Below the pieces are notes generated by a model. That model was not told the origin of the DNA, did no database searches, and was given only the letters and a program-made list of their open reading frames with translations. The position numbers and the translations under genes were made by a program. Shown here one piece after another: positions 25,160 through 37,435 of a DNA stretch of 64,000 bases; position 1 is the stretch's first letter; every line of letters starts with the position of its first letter. Origin of the DNA: Conus ventricosus (taxonomy: Eukaryota > Mollusca > Gastropoda > Neogastropoda > Conidae); NCBI GenBank assembly GCA_018398815.1, contig CM031609.1:34486799-34550798 (forward strand), given 5' to 3'.

Positions 25160-27799
25160 TTAGTGTCTTCTTCACTGCTCTCCTATCCTCCCTTCCTCAC
25201 CTCCCTCCCCTTTTTTTTTATTCCTAATTTTTGCAGAACTGTTTTTTTTTATGATAATGGCGGAATTGTTTGCCTGCACTTGTTTTCTCCACTACTAATT
25301 TATTTTATGTTATTTTGTATCTATGTGACACTGTTGGGGAAAGGGAAAATTGTCATTTATTCTATTGTTACAAGTACTAAGGGTCAAAGCTAGTTTCGAG
25401 AGTCCTCATGGTACTGTTACTGCCACTAGTATACTCATGTAAATAAGAAATCAATAAATGTTATGATGAGATGCAATGCTTGGTTTTAATTTGGCTGGTT
25501 GACAGGATTTCAGGATGTTTGGCTTTGGAAGTATGCAGCTTTTTGGATTGCACTGTTTGTATTAGGTATGTTTCTGTCCCAAATCATATATATTTTTTGT
25601 TGTTGAACACTTGATAGGATATTCACTGGTGACTTAAAACAGGACAGCTGGTATATTTTCTCCCCAACAACCTTTCAATTTCAGTAACACACATCATTCT
25701 GTGTAATTTGATATCGTACATTTTTTCTTTGGTTGCAATATGAAAAAGAAAAGCAAACTAAAGCTGTTCTTTGTGCTAAAGACAACAGAAGAATGTTCAA
25801 AGTAGTTATCTGCACATTTTTTCCCACTGATTATGTGAGATTGTCAAGGTTGATAAATTAAAGATGACCGATGGTGCATATTATTATGTTTGTTATACAC
25901 AGTGTTTTTTGGTGTTGATTTGAATCTCTAATGAACAAAAAAAAAAAGCCTGTTTAAAGGGATTGGGATTGAATATAACTTTTTTTATGAGCTGGTTTAT
26001 AATGCAGCTGAGACTTGTTCATGGAACATCGTTTCCTTCTTCCCTCATGATCTGTATGTATGAGTGTGCTTTTATTTGATCAGTTTTTCTTAAATTAAAA
26101 AACAAACAAAAAAACAGCGATTATAAATGACAGGCTTTTGACATGCTTTTTTTTTTGGTCTCTTATATGAGTGAAATCAAAAACACTGAAATTATTGCTA
26201 ATAATGTTATACATGTATCCCTGTAAGGAAACTGCGGGGTAAACAGTGAGGACTGTTGCAGGCCTGAGGCTCCAGAGGCATGACAGTCATTTGAGTGATG
26301 AGAATAGAGATCACAAGAGGCACCACTCAACACTACCTAAGTGATCAGTAAAGGATAGAATCTTCTTTGGTTTGGGGAGGATGGGAGGATGAGGGGTCCA
26401 TCACGTTCACAGTGATCTATCTGTATGTGTGCCTAATAACAACCTGATGCTGAGCGTTCCCTCTGGACTGCTGATTGTGGAGCTGTGAGGAAGGGAGGCT
26501 TTGTGTGGTTCAAGTATTATGGGGAGATTTGGAACGAGCTGTAAGAGTAATGCCCCATTAAAGGGTACATGAGATATGGCATGGAAAAAAGGGAGAAAAA
26601 AGGAATGATACCAGAATGGTGATAATGATATTCATGACCGCGACAGCGAAACAAATTGAAAAGAAAGAAAGATCTGTGAATTGAACTGTGCGGTGTCTCT
26701 TTGTTCTACTAATTCATGCTTATCATCAGTTTTTTGTGTGTGTGCTTTACTGTGTAGATCTAGCCATGTAACAAACATGTTACTTCCTCAGCCACCCCTC
26801 CCCCCTCCCCATACTCCTTTTCCTTCCTCCTTTAAGCAACAGAATGTCTTGTTCTCTCTATAAATATCCATTTGTCTTTGATCTTTTCCTCAGTTAGTCA
26901 GTGTGCATTTCCTGATGATGTTCGTTTTGTTTTAATTCCTTATCTCTTGTTTTCTCTTTGCATCTCACTGTCCCAATCAGACCGAGTCCTGATATTTTGA
27001 TGGTAGCTGGAGTAGAAATTACAGCTTTAATTTTGAACTGATGAGAACTAGCAGAATGAAAACAAAGTATGTGAATATTCTGATTTGCATGTGTGGTTGT
27101 TTGTATGATGTCATAATGTACTGAAATGCTCATTTTGGTCTGGGTTTTTTTACCATGTCAAGGTAATTTCACACATACTGACAAAGCCATGTTCCCAGCA
27201 CAGCATATTCATGTAGGAGCAGTGGTCCAAAATTCAAATATGGATTCTCTCTTCATCAACTATGTATCAGTTAAAAAAGAAAAAGAAAATCATCATTAGA
27301 AAATGTCAGATTTGGATCTTACGTTCAGAAAAATAAGCTGATTATGAATTTGATTTTTCGTATTTGTTATTGGACTATTTGCCTTGGTTTTGTTAATCTG
27401 AACTTTGATATTATGTAAACCCAGAATAGCTTATATCTTTTACTGTTATTTCCTTCTGAATCTGTTAGTATGCTATGTGTTTTGTCTCCCAGATCACGAG
27501 TCTATTCCTGTAAAGCACTAGTGTCATTTCTGTCGTCTTTCCCTGTATGATATGCCTGGGTGTGGTGTTGTCTGTTTAGTATCACATCTAGTCCCAATCA
27601 ATGTATAGAGATACATGTGTGGAGTTTGCCGTTTTGGCTGGTCCATGCTGGTTGTGCACAGTTTATGATTCAGGCAGTTTGCTACCTAGGGCTGTGGTGT
27701 GACATGTGGTGGTGGTGTCTTTTTTTCCCCACTGTATTTCCTATTGGAGGTGTATGTAATGTTGAGGTTTCATTATTGTTAGGCATATGAGTGATTTGA

Positions 27800-27853
<54 letters not shown>

Positions 27854-29050
27854 TGCGTGCGTGCGTGCGTGCGTGCATTTTATTCTGTTTGTATTGCATT
27901 TGAGTGAGAGAAATCATGCACATTTATTATAAGAGTTGTATACATGTATATTTTGTACAGAATGCCTCTCCACCAAATTTCCCTCCTGCCTTCCAAGACC
28001 CCCCTTCCCCGATCTCACCTTCTCAGCCTGTTCCCCCTTCTTCCTGGCCTGCTGGCATGGCTACTACTATGGTACCATACTGCTTCTCCTCAAAGCCGGC
28101 ATGTGGCTGTTAGTGTGTGCCACCACATCAAGTCCAGTTGTGGACAAAGTGCTTCCTGAACGTATGAGGTCGTCCTTCACGCCAACCTGGAATCTTTTGT
28201 CCAAACTTGTCTTGGTTATGTGAGGAAAGTTCTTGTGCAGTAGATGTTTGGGGCATCTCGGGAGTCGACCTTGTGATTGACGTGCCCAGTCCTTCAAAGT
28301 TGGGTTTTTGGGAACTAGTGGTTTGGGGTCTGTCTGACAAGGACTTGGAGTTTTGGTGCGCTGTTCTGCCACCAGATGCTGGGGACTGTTTTCAAGTTAC
28401 AGTTCTGGCAGTGGTCTGTATGAAGTCCAGGTCTCGCCTCTACAGACACTGTTTTAGCTCATTCCTAGGTCTGCATGGTACCAAACAAGTGATTTCTGGC
28501 TGAGGCGATTAACTTCAGGAGACTGATGAGCAGATTCACTAATTCACACATGAATTCGGAGAAGTTTACAGTTTAAATGAAATCAGCTATTGACATGTAA
28601 TCGTCAGGTGAAGAGTATTCGGCACTTCAAGTCAATTTTTGTGTTTATGTATTTTGAAAAACCTGTTGAAGTCGTTCCACTTCGCATTTTAAGCTGTTGC
28701 TATTGATGAGGGTTGATTCTGTCTTTTTTTGTTGTTTGTTTAGATCATGTCAACAACAGTACGCATGAAATTTTGTTGTCTTGCAGCATGATCTTTGTCA
28801 GTGTGGTTGAACTGGTCTGTGTTCAGTCATGTGACAATTTTTAATTCTTACTCTTTCAAATGAAAAAAGAAACTTCATCCTTTTTTTAAAAACAAAATTT
28901 TTCTTTGTTTTTCTTTGTGTGTGTGTTTTGAATAATGCCTGTTGATGCATGTTGGCATTTTTCAAGATGTTGATCACGATCGGTTTTGCTGGCATTGCAG
29001 AAATCAAGGAAAGAGAAAAACTGTTCAGTTGTAAATTACAATGATTTATT
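25160..29050. other. Intergenic stretch, no gene seen
   Basis: AT-rich DNA with homopolymer runs and the (GT)n at 27802. Short reading frames at 27936-28503 show no recognisable family on either strand. AATAAA near 25450 could be an alternative GFOD 3' end. Confidence 0.5.
27802..27877 (+). repeat. (GT)n-(GCGT)n microsatellite
   Basis: (GT)n runs from 27802 to 27843, followed by a (GCGT)n tract to 27877. Confidence 0.95.
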
Positions 29051-29199
29051 CTCATCAGAGTGTAAAAAAAAAAAAAAAAAAAAAAAACCCAAAAGATAAT
29101 CACTCATAGAACTGCTGTTCAAAAGCAAGGGGCAAGTCTGGTAACATTTTCTGGCTGTGTGGCAAGCAAGCTTTCTTTTTTTATATATGTTATTGGTTG

Positions 29200-30830
29200 G
29201 AGAATGTGCAGAATTCCTTTTTACAAAATCTCTCATCCCCAGTGGCCCATCCCCTTCCCACTTTCCCCCTCTGTCTCCACTTTCACTTGCAGTGCTCACA
29301 GTCATTAACGGCTTTTCAGCAGTCGTCATGACAGGAGCAGTGAGTTTGAGGATATTCACCAAACATGATAGAAATGGTGAGACTGACTCTGTCCTAGAGT
29401 AGGAAGAAGCACTAGGGTAAGCTTGAAAGCGCCCTCCCCCCCCCGCCCCCCCCCCCCCCCCACCACCACCACAGGGAAGTGTTTTAGCCCTGAACCCCTT
29501 TATACTCTTAAGGAGGCTGGGCCGCATCCATATCATGAATCCTGGAGGTCCCTCTGCTGTCAGATCTTTTCACCAGGCTCTGCTGGGATTCGAACCAGCG
29601 ACTTCTGGATAGGTGGACATCTCCAGCAGTAACTCTTGTCAGCTGCCTCTACCATTGCCATTAGGGTTCTGATCATCTTCTTTTTTTTTGGTCAGAAATA
29701 GCAAGCTGTTTCTTGAGATCAAGGGCCTACAAATCCTCATGCTCCAGTCTCTGTAGTAAGGACTTTGGCTCGGAGGCCCTCTTCCTTAAGCTGCTGGCCA
29801 GACTGGCATATTTCTCTGTCTTGTAGACGCCAGCTTGCTCTGTTCTGCTTTCTTATGGCACAGCGAGTTCCATCAGGATCAGATAATTTGATGAACCAGC
29901 ATGGGGTACAGTATCAGGTGTTGTGCCACTCTTCCTGGTGATCTGTGGATGGTTTTCCCGTTCTGGAAGGCTCTATGTGCACTCCCAATCAATCGCTCCA
30001 TTCGGTAAACCCTGCTTCCAAGCTCTTAATGTTATGGCTGCTGATTGAGACCATGATTTGTGGCCTGCTGCCGTGCAGAATGGCGATGCTGGGGCCTCTG
30101 GTGGCGTAGTGTTCCTCTGGCAATACCAACCCCAAATGCAGTTGTTTTAAGCGCTTGGATATGTCTCCATATGTACCTTTGCTGAGTTAGCGTTGCTTTG
30201 CAAAAGCTCAACATATGTTCCACAATTTTTTTGCCCTGCAGAGCGGAAATGTAGGGTCATCTCATTTCCCCTGTTTCACCAGGTTTGAATTCAATGGCCA
30301 AAGGTCATATACAGATCTTAGGATGAAGCTGCTCCTAAGAGGTGCCATGTGCCTTATCTCATTCAAACTGAGACTTTTTTTGCAGTATATATGTTCCCAT
30401 GTAGTTCACTGCCCCTGTTGGCCTTGCCAGACCGTCTTCTGGATTCTCATGGCACTGCTCCCACTCCCAGCCCCTTCTCAGTGCACATTATGAAAGGGAA
30501 GCAGTGAAACAACAGCTCTGGCATTGAAGACAGTCAATAGGCATGATGGAAATTGTGAGACTGACGCTGTTCCAGATGTGGACTTCCTCCAAAGAGGTAT
30601 AGAGGACAAGATAAGTACCTCACCTTGCTTTCTCACCATTTTTGGTCGGAGTCCTGTTCACCTGTGCAGGTCACCGACCTCTTTAGGGCATGACAGTTAG
30701 TGTACCCTACAATGGAACTGTTCATTTGACAGGGCTGCCCTGTAGGGTAATCAGAAATGCCGGCTTCTTGTTGTCTGCTGCCCAGGTTAGCCCACTGTTT
30801 GCTCATGGCCTTTGCCCGCACATGAACCAC
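29200..30830 (-). mobile_element. R2/NeSL-like LINE relic, C-terminal part and 3' region
   Basis: On the - strand, 30223-30032 opens MEHMLSFCKATLTQQRYIWRH, like the zinc-knuckle region upstream of the restriction-like endonuclease in R2/NeSL-type elements. Further along, MELAVPWESRTEQ and TEKYASLASSLR (about 29880-29760) resemble the ELT-P-E and KY-L signature of that endonuclease. The reading frame is broken repeatedly. After the protein end comes a tRNA-like stretch with box B GGTTCGAATCC (about 29598-29588) and a G-rich tract. The same order occurs at 57735-58250. 30830-30230 is assigned with less confidence. Confidence 0.6.
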
Positions 30831-31438
30831 CCTGTGTGCGCTTCAAACTTGACGATTTAACACTGTTAGTGGCATCGCTCTCAGATGCTGGGTGTTGACT
30901 TATCCCCAGCTCCTACACCACACCCTCCATCCCTCCCAACTACCTGTCCTCTTTCTTCCCTCTGCCCGTCCAGTCTTTCATCTTTAATCTGGAGCTTATC
31001 AGTCTCACAAAAAAGTTTATTCTTTAAAGGCCTTGAGAGATGACTAAAAAGCAGCGTGTGCAGAAGATCAGTTAGATCTCATACAGGCAACTGCCATCCA
31101 AGAGGAAAGTCTGTTATGATTGGTGGTAACAAATAACTTCAAACTATCTCTGTAGACTGTAAAATTATCTCTTTTTTTTATGTGTGTGTATATATACTAT
31201 TGTCTCTAAAATTAGCAATGAAAGAAAAATAAATTTGTCTAAACATTTGTATATCATTGTTTCTAAAATTAGCCATGAAAATAAAACTAAATTTGTCTGA
31301 AATCTCAAATTAAAAAAAAAAAAGGTTTGTAAAGTTGTGAATCAGGATGTGTGCAAGATGAATACAGGTCTCAAAGACATACAAAGAAGTACTAATTCCA
31401 TGCTTACAGGATATCAGATCAATTCTTGTCATTAAGAG

Positions 31439-31439
<1 letters not shown>

Positions 31440-31504
<65 letters not shown>

Positions 31505-31837
31505 TACAAACTGAAGAGTGTAGACTTTAAGGGAGTATAGACTTTAAGGGAACTGGAACAGTGATTAAGGGACAAAATCAGTGCAGATAAACATGGCAAC
31601 TATACACTGTTTAAGATAGGTTGTAACATAAGTATAAAGGATTAAAAAAAAATATATATATATATATATGTGTGTGTGTATATATGAAGGGGAGGGGGAG
31701 GGACAGACAGCAAAAATGTTGCTCATTTCCCAGCTGACTGCAAAAGGCTCTCACCTTGTTGAAGTCAACTCTCAAAATAGATTTAAAACACATACACACA
31801 CATGTACGTGCACACATGCACGTGCACACACACACAT

Positions 31838-31907
<70 letters not shown>

Positions 31908-32043
31908 CATTAAAACACATTTTTTACAAACATGCTGGAATTTGTTAAAATCTTTCTTCTGTAACATCATAGATCAGACAAAAAATAGTTTTCTTCCAGA
32001 AACAGGGACATTGAAGGGGGGGGGGGGGGGGGGGGGGGGGGGT
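31440..32043 (+). repeat. (GA)n, (TA)n, (CA)n and poly-G microsatellites
   Basis: (GA)n lies at 31453-31500, (TA)n at 31651-31668, (CA)n at 31790-31903 and poly-G at 32017-32042. Confidence 0.95.
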
Positions 32044-32049
32044 AGTGGT

Positions 32050-34840
32050 GTTAAATGCAATGAATTCCATTTTTTGCCGTTTTGTTTTATTGAAGAACTG
32101 CTGTGAATCCTCAAGGCTGTCACACTGCCATTTATTATGGACTATGAAGTTACGATGTGTAGGCTTGAAGTGTGTGAAAATGACCATTCTTTTTTCTGCT
32201 TTAAGTTTTTTTGTGTGTGTGCATATGTGCATAGTGTATTTCCTTTTTAAAATGCATCAGCATTGCTAACATGTTTTGAATCTGATATAATACGGACGCA
32301 AAATGGTTTGAGATAATTATGTTGATCACTAAAATATTGAATTGGGGCATCAGTGTTGTTGTTGTTGCCCTTTATGGTGACTATTTTGCTATTAACAAGT
32401 ACACCTCTGTCAGTGGAACTTTATTCTCTGTGTGCATGTGATTTGTCGTGGTGGTGGTTGTTGTTGTTGTTGTTGCGAACCGCAGATCTGCTGACCTGTG
32501 GGGCTTCGTGTTCTTGATCTTCTGGAAGCTGACTGCTTTGCCAAAACTGTGTTGTCAGCTAGCGGGCGGAACTACATTGAACGAACTTGGCAGAAATTTC
32601 AGTTGTTCAGGAATGAGTTGTTGGAAAATGTTTCGGTGTGACATTGCTGGTGAAATGTTATTTACTGTGTATATAAAACTAAAAAAATGACAGTGTGTGT
32701 GTGTGTATGTGTGTGTGTGTGCTTCTGTGTGTGCATGTATTATGTGATTGTCTCACTGCCACACTAGAATCTCACTCTGTAATTAGGGTAGGCATTTAGC
32801 AAGTCTTCTTCAGTTCATGTATTTATTTATTTTGCTGTGAGCCTCGCACAATGTGCTCCCATCACTTTGCAGATGTGGTGTAGATATACTGACTAGTCTG
32901 CATGCTGAGATGCCTCCTGAATGATACTGAAATTTGTCTATTGTATAACAGTAGTGAGGCTTTTGGTGATTTTTTTTTCAATAATATTTTCTTGCTTTCT
33001 CTCTTGCTCACTCTTTTCATACCTCATTGACTTTGGCCACTGCTTTTTCAGTTATCTTTATTTGTTATTTGTTTATTTATTCATTTATTTGTTGATTTTT
33101 TGGACCAGGTAGAAATTTGGTCCTGACAATCAGTTATGATTCAAGATGAAATGTGGGTACTGTTCATTTTCTTATGCAAGCACACAGAATACAAGTGGGG
33201 CCTTGTAAACTCTTTTTTTCTTTTGTAATCACAAGTATTTTTTTGCCTCATGTCGGAAAGTCCCGTCCTCTTGGATTGTTTGGCGTGTTGACAGTCTTTC
33301 GATGATGACTTTCAACTAAAATGGGTGCAGCAGCGTTTTATGTTAGCTCAAAAGTTATGGCCATACAGAAATGAAAGGAGACTTTGCCAAGTTCATGTCC
33401 CTTCAGTTGTAGTTTCCAAACCAAAAAGAAATGTTGAAGACTGCACACAGTTCTGTCTGTAGTTAAAGGAAGACATCTTTCAGGCCAGAGGCCTGTTTTA
33501 TGAGGGAGTGAGGAAGACACTGTTACTTGCCAAAATGATCTTGCGACAGTGTTACGTTTTCTGTATGACATACTTTTGTCCGTAGGTTTTAAGCTGTGTC
33601 ATACATGGTATCATTTTACAACTAAGTCAACGTAATTGGTAAAACCTGTTCTGTTAAGCTGGCATCGTGAGCCAAAGAACGGTGCGACAGCATGACATGT
33701 GATTATACCTGGCGTGAAAATCAAGTGGCTCAGAGAGAACAGGTCAGACCTGCTTCAAAATCTGAAACTTCTTCAAAGTATGAGGTAGAAGACTGTGCAA
33801 AAGGACTGATGAAGAGAAACATGCCAGGTAGTGGGATCTGGGTGTTGATGAATTCTTTGCACCTGCAGTGACTGGATGTTCAGTGCACTTCACTCAAACT
33901 GGTCAGTCTTACTGTTGGCAGTTTTACTGAATCACATTGAATTAGATGCACCGTTAGTCAAGCATTGTTATGAATTTGTGATCATTAATCTTTCTTCCCC
34001 TCCCCCTCCCCCCCTCTTCTGCCCCCCACCCCATTCCCCTCGCTTTTGTCAGGCAAGTTTCAGTATCATTTACTTCATTTTGTTGCCCTCCTTTCTGACC
34101 CCATTGATTAGTTATCCTGTAATAAATTTACCATATATATATTAACCCAATAGTAGTTGTTTTTTTGTGTTTTTTTTCGCAGGGCAGCATTTTCTCCCCC
34201 CCCCCCCCCTCCCCCCCTCTCCCAAGTGCCAACAGCCCTGGAAAGGCCCTTCGTAGCTGACTGGGCCATCATAGTAAAACACAACCTGAACTCCTTGGAC
34301 CCCACTCCCACACTCTCCTTCCTATCCCCTCTCTTCATTACCAAACATTTTGAGAAGTTATGGAGGGGGAAATGATGGCGCGAACCAGTTATTTGGAGAA
34401 TTGTGAAAATGGGTTACCTTGTGTTATTTGGAGATTGTAATCATTATACCTGGTTTATTCAGAGTTGAGAGTTATGCTAAAGTTTGGGATGATATTACTG
34501 TTTGATCTTGCACTGGCTGTAATTATCGTATTGGTGTTCTTGTTTGATTTGAAAGATATCTGATGCTTATAAACCAACACATTCACATGTTGTAAATATG
34601 TTGAATTTACAAACAGTAGGTGGAAGTTCTTATGATTGTAAATGTAGCCAGACATGCAGGTTATATTTTTAGGGAAAAAAAAAAGATTTTTGTGCATATT
34701 TGAGTAATTCTTATTCCTTTAGAAATCAAACATGCATTTATCATTTGCTGCTTTCTTTAAGATTTAAAGATTATGACCAGCAACCAAAACATGTGTTTTA
34801 CAGTCCAGTACTTGTATCTTTTATTTTTCATCATTTAAAA
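32050..34840. other. Intergenic stretch, no gene seen
   Basis: Mostly unique AT-rich DNA with short (GT)n (32694-32722), T-rich runs and C-rich tracts (34195-34217). No conserved protein found. Confidence 0.5.
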
Positions 34841-34844
34841 AAAA

Positions 34845-34914
34845 ATTACCTTCCCCAAGGACGTGGTGTTTTCACCTGTGTCTCAGGTGAAAACACCTCC
34901 TTGGGGGAGGTAAT
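34845..34914. repeat. Long hairpin (inverted repeat, 31-34 bp arms, 5-nt loop)
   Basis: Left arm 34845-34878 (ATTACCTTCCCCAAGGACGT...) is nearly the reverse complement of right arm 34884-34914, with a few mismatches and TGTCT between them. It looks like the end of a dispersed element starting ATTACCTCCCCCAAGG. The SINE at 34928 is inserted just after it, and the older element resumes at 35816 (TTGTCTGTCAGCAAGATGACAC). Confidence 0.75.
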
Positions 34915-34927
34915 TACATCGTTTCTT

Positions 34928-35799
34928 GACCAGCCGCCGTGGCGAAGTGGTTAGCGTCGCGGACTCCCGGCTGGGAGGTCGTGGGTTCGAATCCCATCAG
35001 AGTCATGTGGGTTTTTCTGCCCCGACCGGCTCCAACCCAGAGTTGAGTTTGCTGCGGACTCAGTTGGGAAGACTGGGAGCACACAGTCGAGTTTCATCCA
35101 CTTAATGGATGCGTTTCTGAGAGTGTTGCTCAAATTTCCTGACCAACACTGCAGGTGCCTGTATCTCTCGGGCCTGGTTGATGCCGGGATATATTATGAA
35201 AGGAAGCGTAGAGTACAGCCCTGTCATGTAGTCTCAGACCGAAATGGAAATCCGTAGCATCATTCTTAATCATCCTCATTCTCATCGATCAGCACACAAA
35301 AAAATGTCTCAAGTTCTGTGGCACTTCATGCCCTGCTCTCATGGTGACCTGTTTCGATGTCCTCTCCACGTCTGTGGCCTTGGTTTGGTTTGGTCTGGGT
35401 CACCGGTATCGGCGGGTCCATGGGGGATGTCGTTGGACGGACGTTGTGGCGCCCTCCGGAGGGAGAGCTCACTCACGTCGGCTCCGCGACTAAGCAATTA
35501 TTGTCGTCAGTAGGGGGCTTAGTAGGTGGTGTCCTGCGTATGTTAGATCAGAACAGGCACCACTGAACACCACCGAGGTGACTCGGCAGCAGTGCAGTGT
35601 CTCCTCCGGTGGGTTGCCTCTTGACGACTTGACATTGACTGCTCCCTGCGGATTGCCGGTGCCGGGGCTGCGGCCGGGGCTGCGGCGGGGCCGACCGGGC
35701 TGTGGCTGTGGACGGGGTGTCGGAATGAGCGGCGTGGGTGCACTGCCTCTGAGGTGGCGCAGAGGTTGGGACAGAAAAAAAAAAAAAAAAAAAAAAAAA
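34928..35799 (+). mobile_element. Long tRNA-headed SINE, copy 3 (complete, with target-site duplication)
   Basis: The 872-bp element starts with a tRNA-like head holding a perfect box A (TGGCGAAGTGG) and box B (GGTTCGAATCC), as needed for RNA polymerase III. A central region, a GC-rich 3' half and an A-run of about 26 (to 35799) follow. A perfect 16-bp duplication AATTACATCGTTTCTT flanks it (34912-34927 and 35800-35815). No coding capacity is seen; mobilisation by a LINE is inferred from the A-tail and duplication. Confidence 0.92.
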
Positions 35800-36979
35800 A
35801 ATTACATCGTTTCTTTGTCTGTCAGCAAGATGACACAGATATGACTGAATTCATTTTATCCAAATGAAGTCAAAGATGGAGTGTGACCCAAGTTCAAAAT
35901 AGAGTCAAATACATGAAGTTTTTGCATGAACGTGTGGGAAAGACAGGAATTAGGCAGTGGACCCAGAATCATTCAACCATCTCATTGCTGATGTGATCAA
36001 GGCAGAAACTGCAGACCCGATGTTAACAAAACTGAGTGGAAAGATGGAATGTGGGTTGGGGGTGAACCCGTTACGTTCTGGTGGGGACATGTGGTGCCCA
36101 TCGGGGTCAAACTTGACAGCAGATCCTGAATCTGCTTCAGAAGAGTGGTACATATGTTCCGCTGAACATGTACACTCCATGGTCACTGTTACACACTGAT
36201 AATTATTGGTGAAGTAATATATATTCATAACATGTTATAACCTACTGCTAGTATTCACGTGGAGACAGATGTGCACGGTACATGTGCCCCTTCTCTGAGG
36301 GAGGGACAGTTAGATACTGTCAGGGTTGAATCGTCTTGATCTCTTGCAGTGTAATCAAGAAAAGCTTTTGGTGTTGGGGAAAAAAGAAAGGTGATGAATC
36401 TTTAACCATATATATATGTGTATTTTTTTTTTTTTTTTTTTTTAGTTTGTAAGTGAAATTGTCATTGTACATCCTTTTATGAATTATATCAAGTAAATGG
36501 CAGAATTCTAGTTTCAAAACAGAGTGACTGAGGGCAGAAAATGAAGCAAAATTTAGAAAAAGAGGGGGCTACTTACTGCACCCCTCTCTTTCTTAAAGTT
36601 GGCTGAATTTTAGGTATAAAAAAAAGAAAAAGAAGATGTCAGCTGTCTCTATATCCGACATTGATTGGAGCAGCTGTTTAAATCAACTGTTTTCAGGTTC
36701 TTTATCATCTAGTGAATCAGCCCAAAAAGGCTTGTTCTAGGTTTGCTTCTCAACATGCGTTATGATGACATCCTGACTTTTGAAAGAGTGACAGAAATGT
36801 GGCACAGGCCATGACAGAGAGAACTCAGAGCCACACAGGTGCCTGGAGTGACATCTGTGTGCCCATGAGGACTATTATTGTCACACACAGACCCAAGAGC
36901 ACAGGTGTTCAGTAATGATACAGTATGAGAAAGTGGATCAGTGCATGTGTGTGATAAAACCTGAAGGTACCATAGCAAG

Positions 36980-37351
36980 GGGGGCGGCCCTTTAGGTCTA
37001 TTCCCTTTAGGTCTATTCCTTCAAGGTCTATTCCCGTTAAGTCTATTCCTTCCAGGTCTATTCCCGTTAGGTCTACTTTATGTCCATTGGTTCGTAGGGG
37101 GCGTAGGGTTAGGGTTAGGGTACGTGAGTAGATTTAAAGGTCAGGGTTAGGGTTAGGTTAGGGTTAGGGTGGACATAAAGTAGACCTAACGGGAATAGGG
37201 TTAGGGTTAGGGTACGTGAGTAGATTTAAACGTCAGGCTTAGGGTTAGGTTAGGGTTAGGGTGGACATAAAGTAGACCTAACGGGAATAGACTTAACGGG
37301 AATAGACCTTGAAGGAATAGACCTAAAGGGAATAGACCTATAGGTACCTCC
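36980..37351. mobile_element. MULE-like nonautonomous inverted-repeat element containing TTAGGG repeats
   Basis: The 372-bp element has terminal inverted repeats of about 90-100 bp (36980-37080 against 37351-37261), themselves built of a short unit like AGGTCTATTCCCGTT. Direct repeats CCATAGCAAG flank it (36970-36979 and 37352-37361), a 9-10 bp duplication typical of Mutator-like elements. The interior holds TTAGGG/TTAGG runs with a spacer GTACGTGAGTAGATTTAAA, the block being tandemly duplicated (about 37092-37190 and 37197-37295). No transposase is encoded. Confidence 0.8.
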
Positions 37352-37435
37352 CCATAGCAAGTACAGGTACTAAAACACGTCACAAAAATACGTAAAACCC
37401 CTAAATTTAAATGAGAAATGGGTTTTGATTTGTTT

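Noticed and set aside
27936..28503. Overlapping reading frames on both strands
   Set aside because: No recognisable family, no splice signals in phase, and no frame clearly better than the others.
34930..35000. A functional tRNA gene at the perfect A/B boxes
   Set aside because: The tRNA-like head lacks a proper acceptor stem and 3' end, recurs in four copies and is followed by SINE body, A-tail and target duplication.
37085..37275. A true telomere or chromosome end
   Set aside because: The TTAGGG runs are short, interrupted, and enclosed by inverted repeats with a target duplication inside a continuous scaffold.
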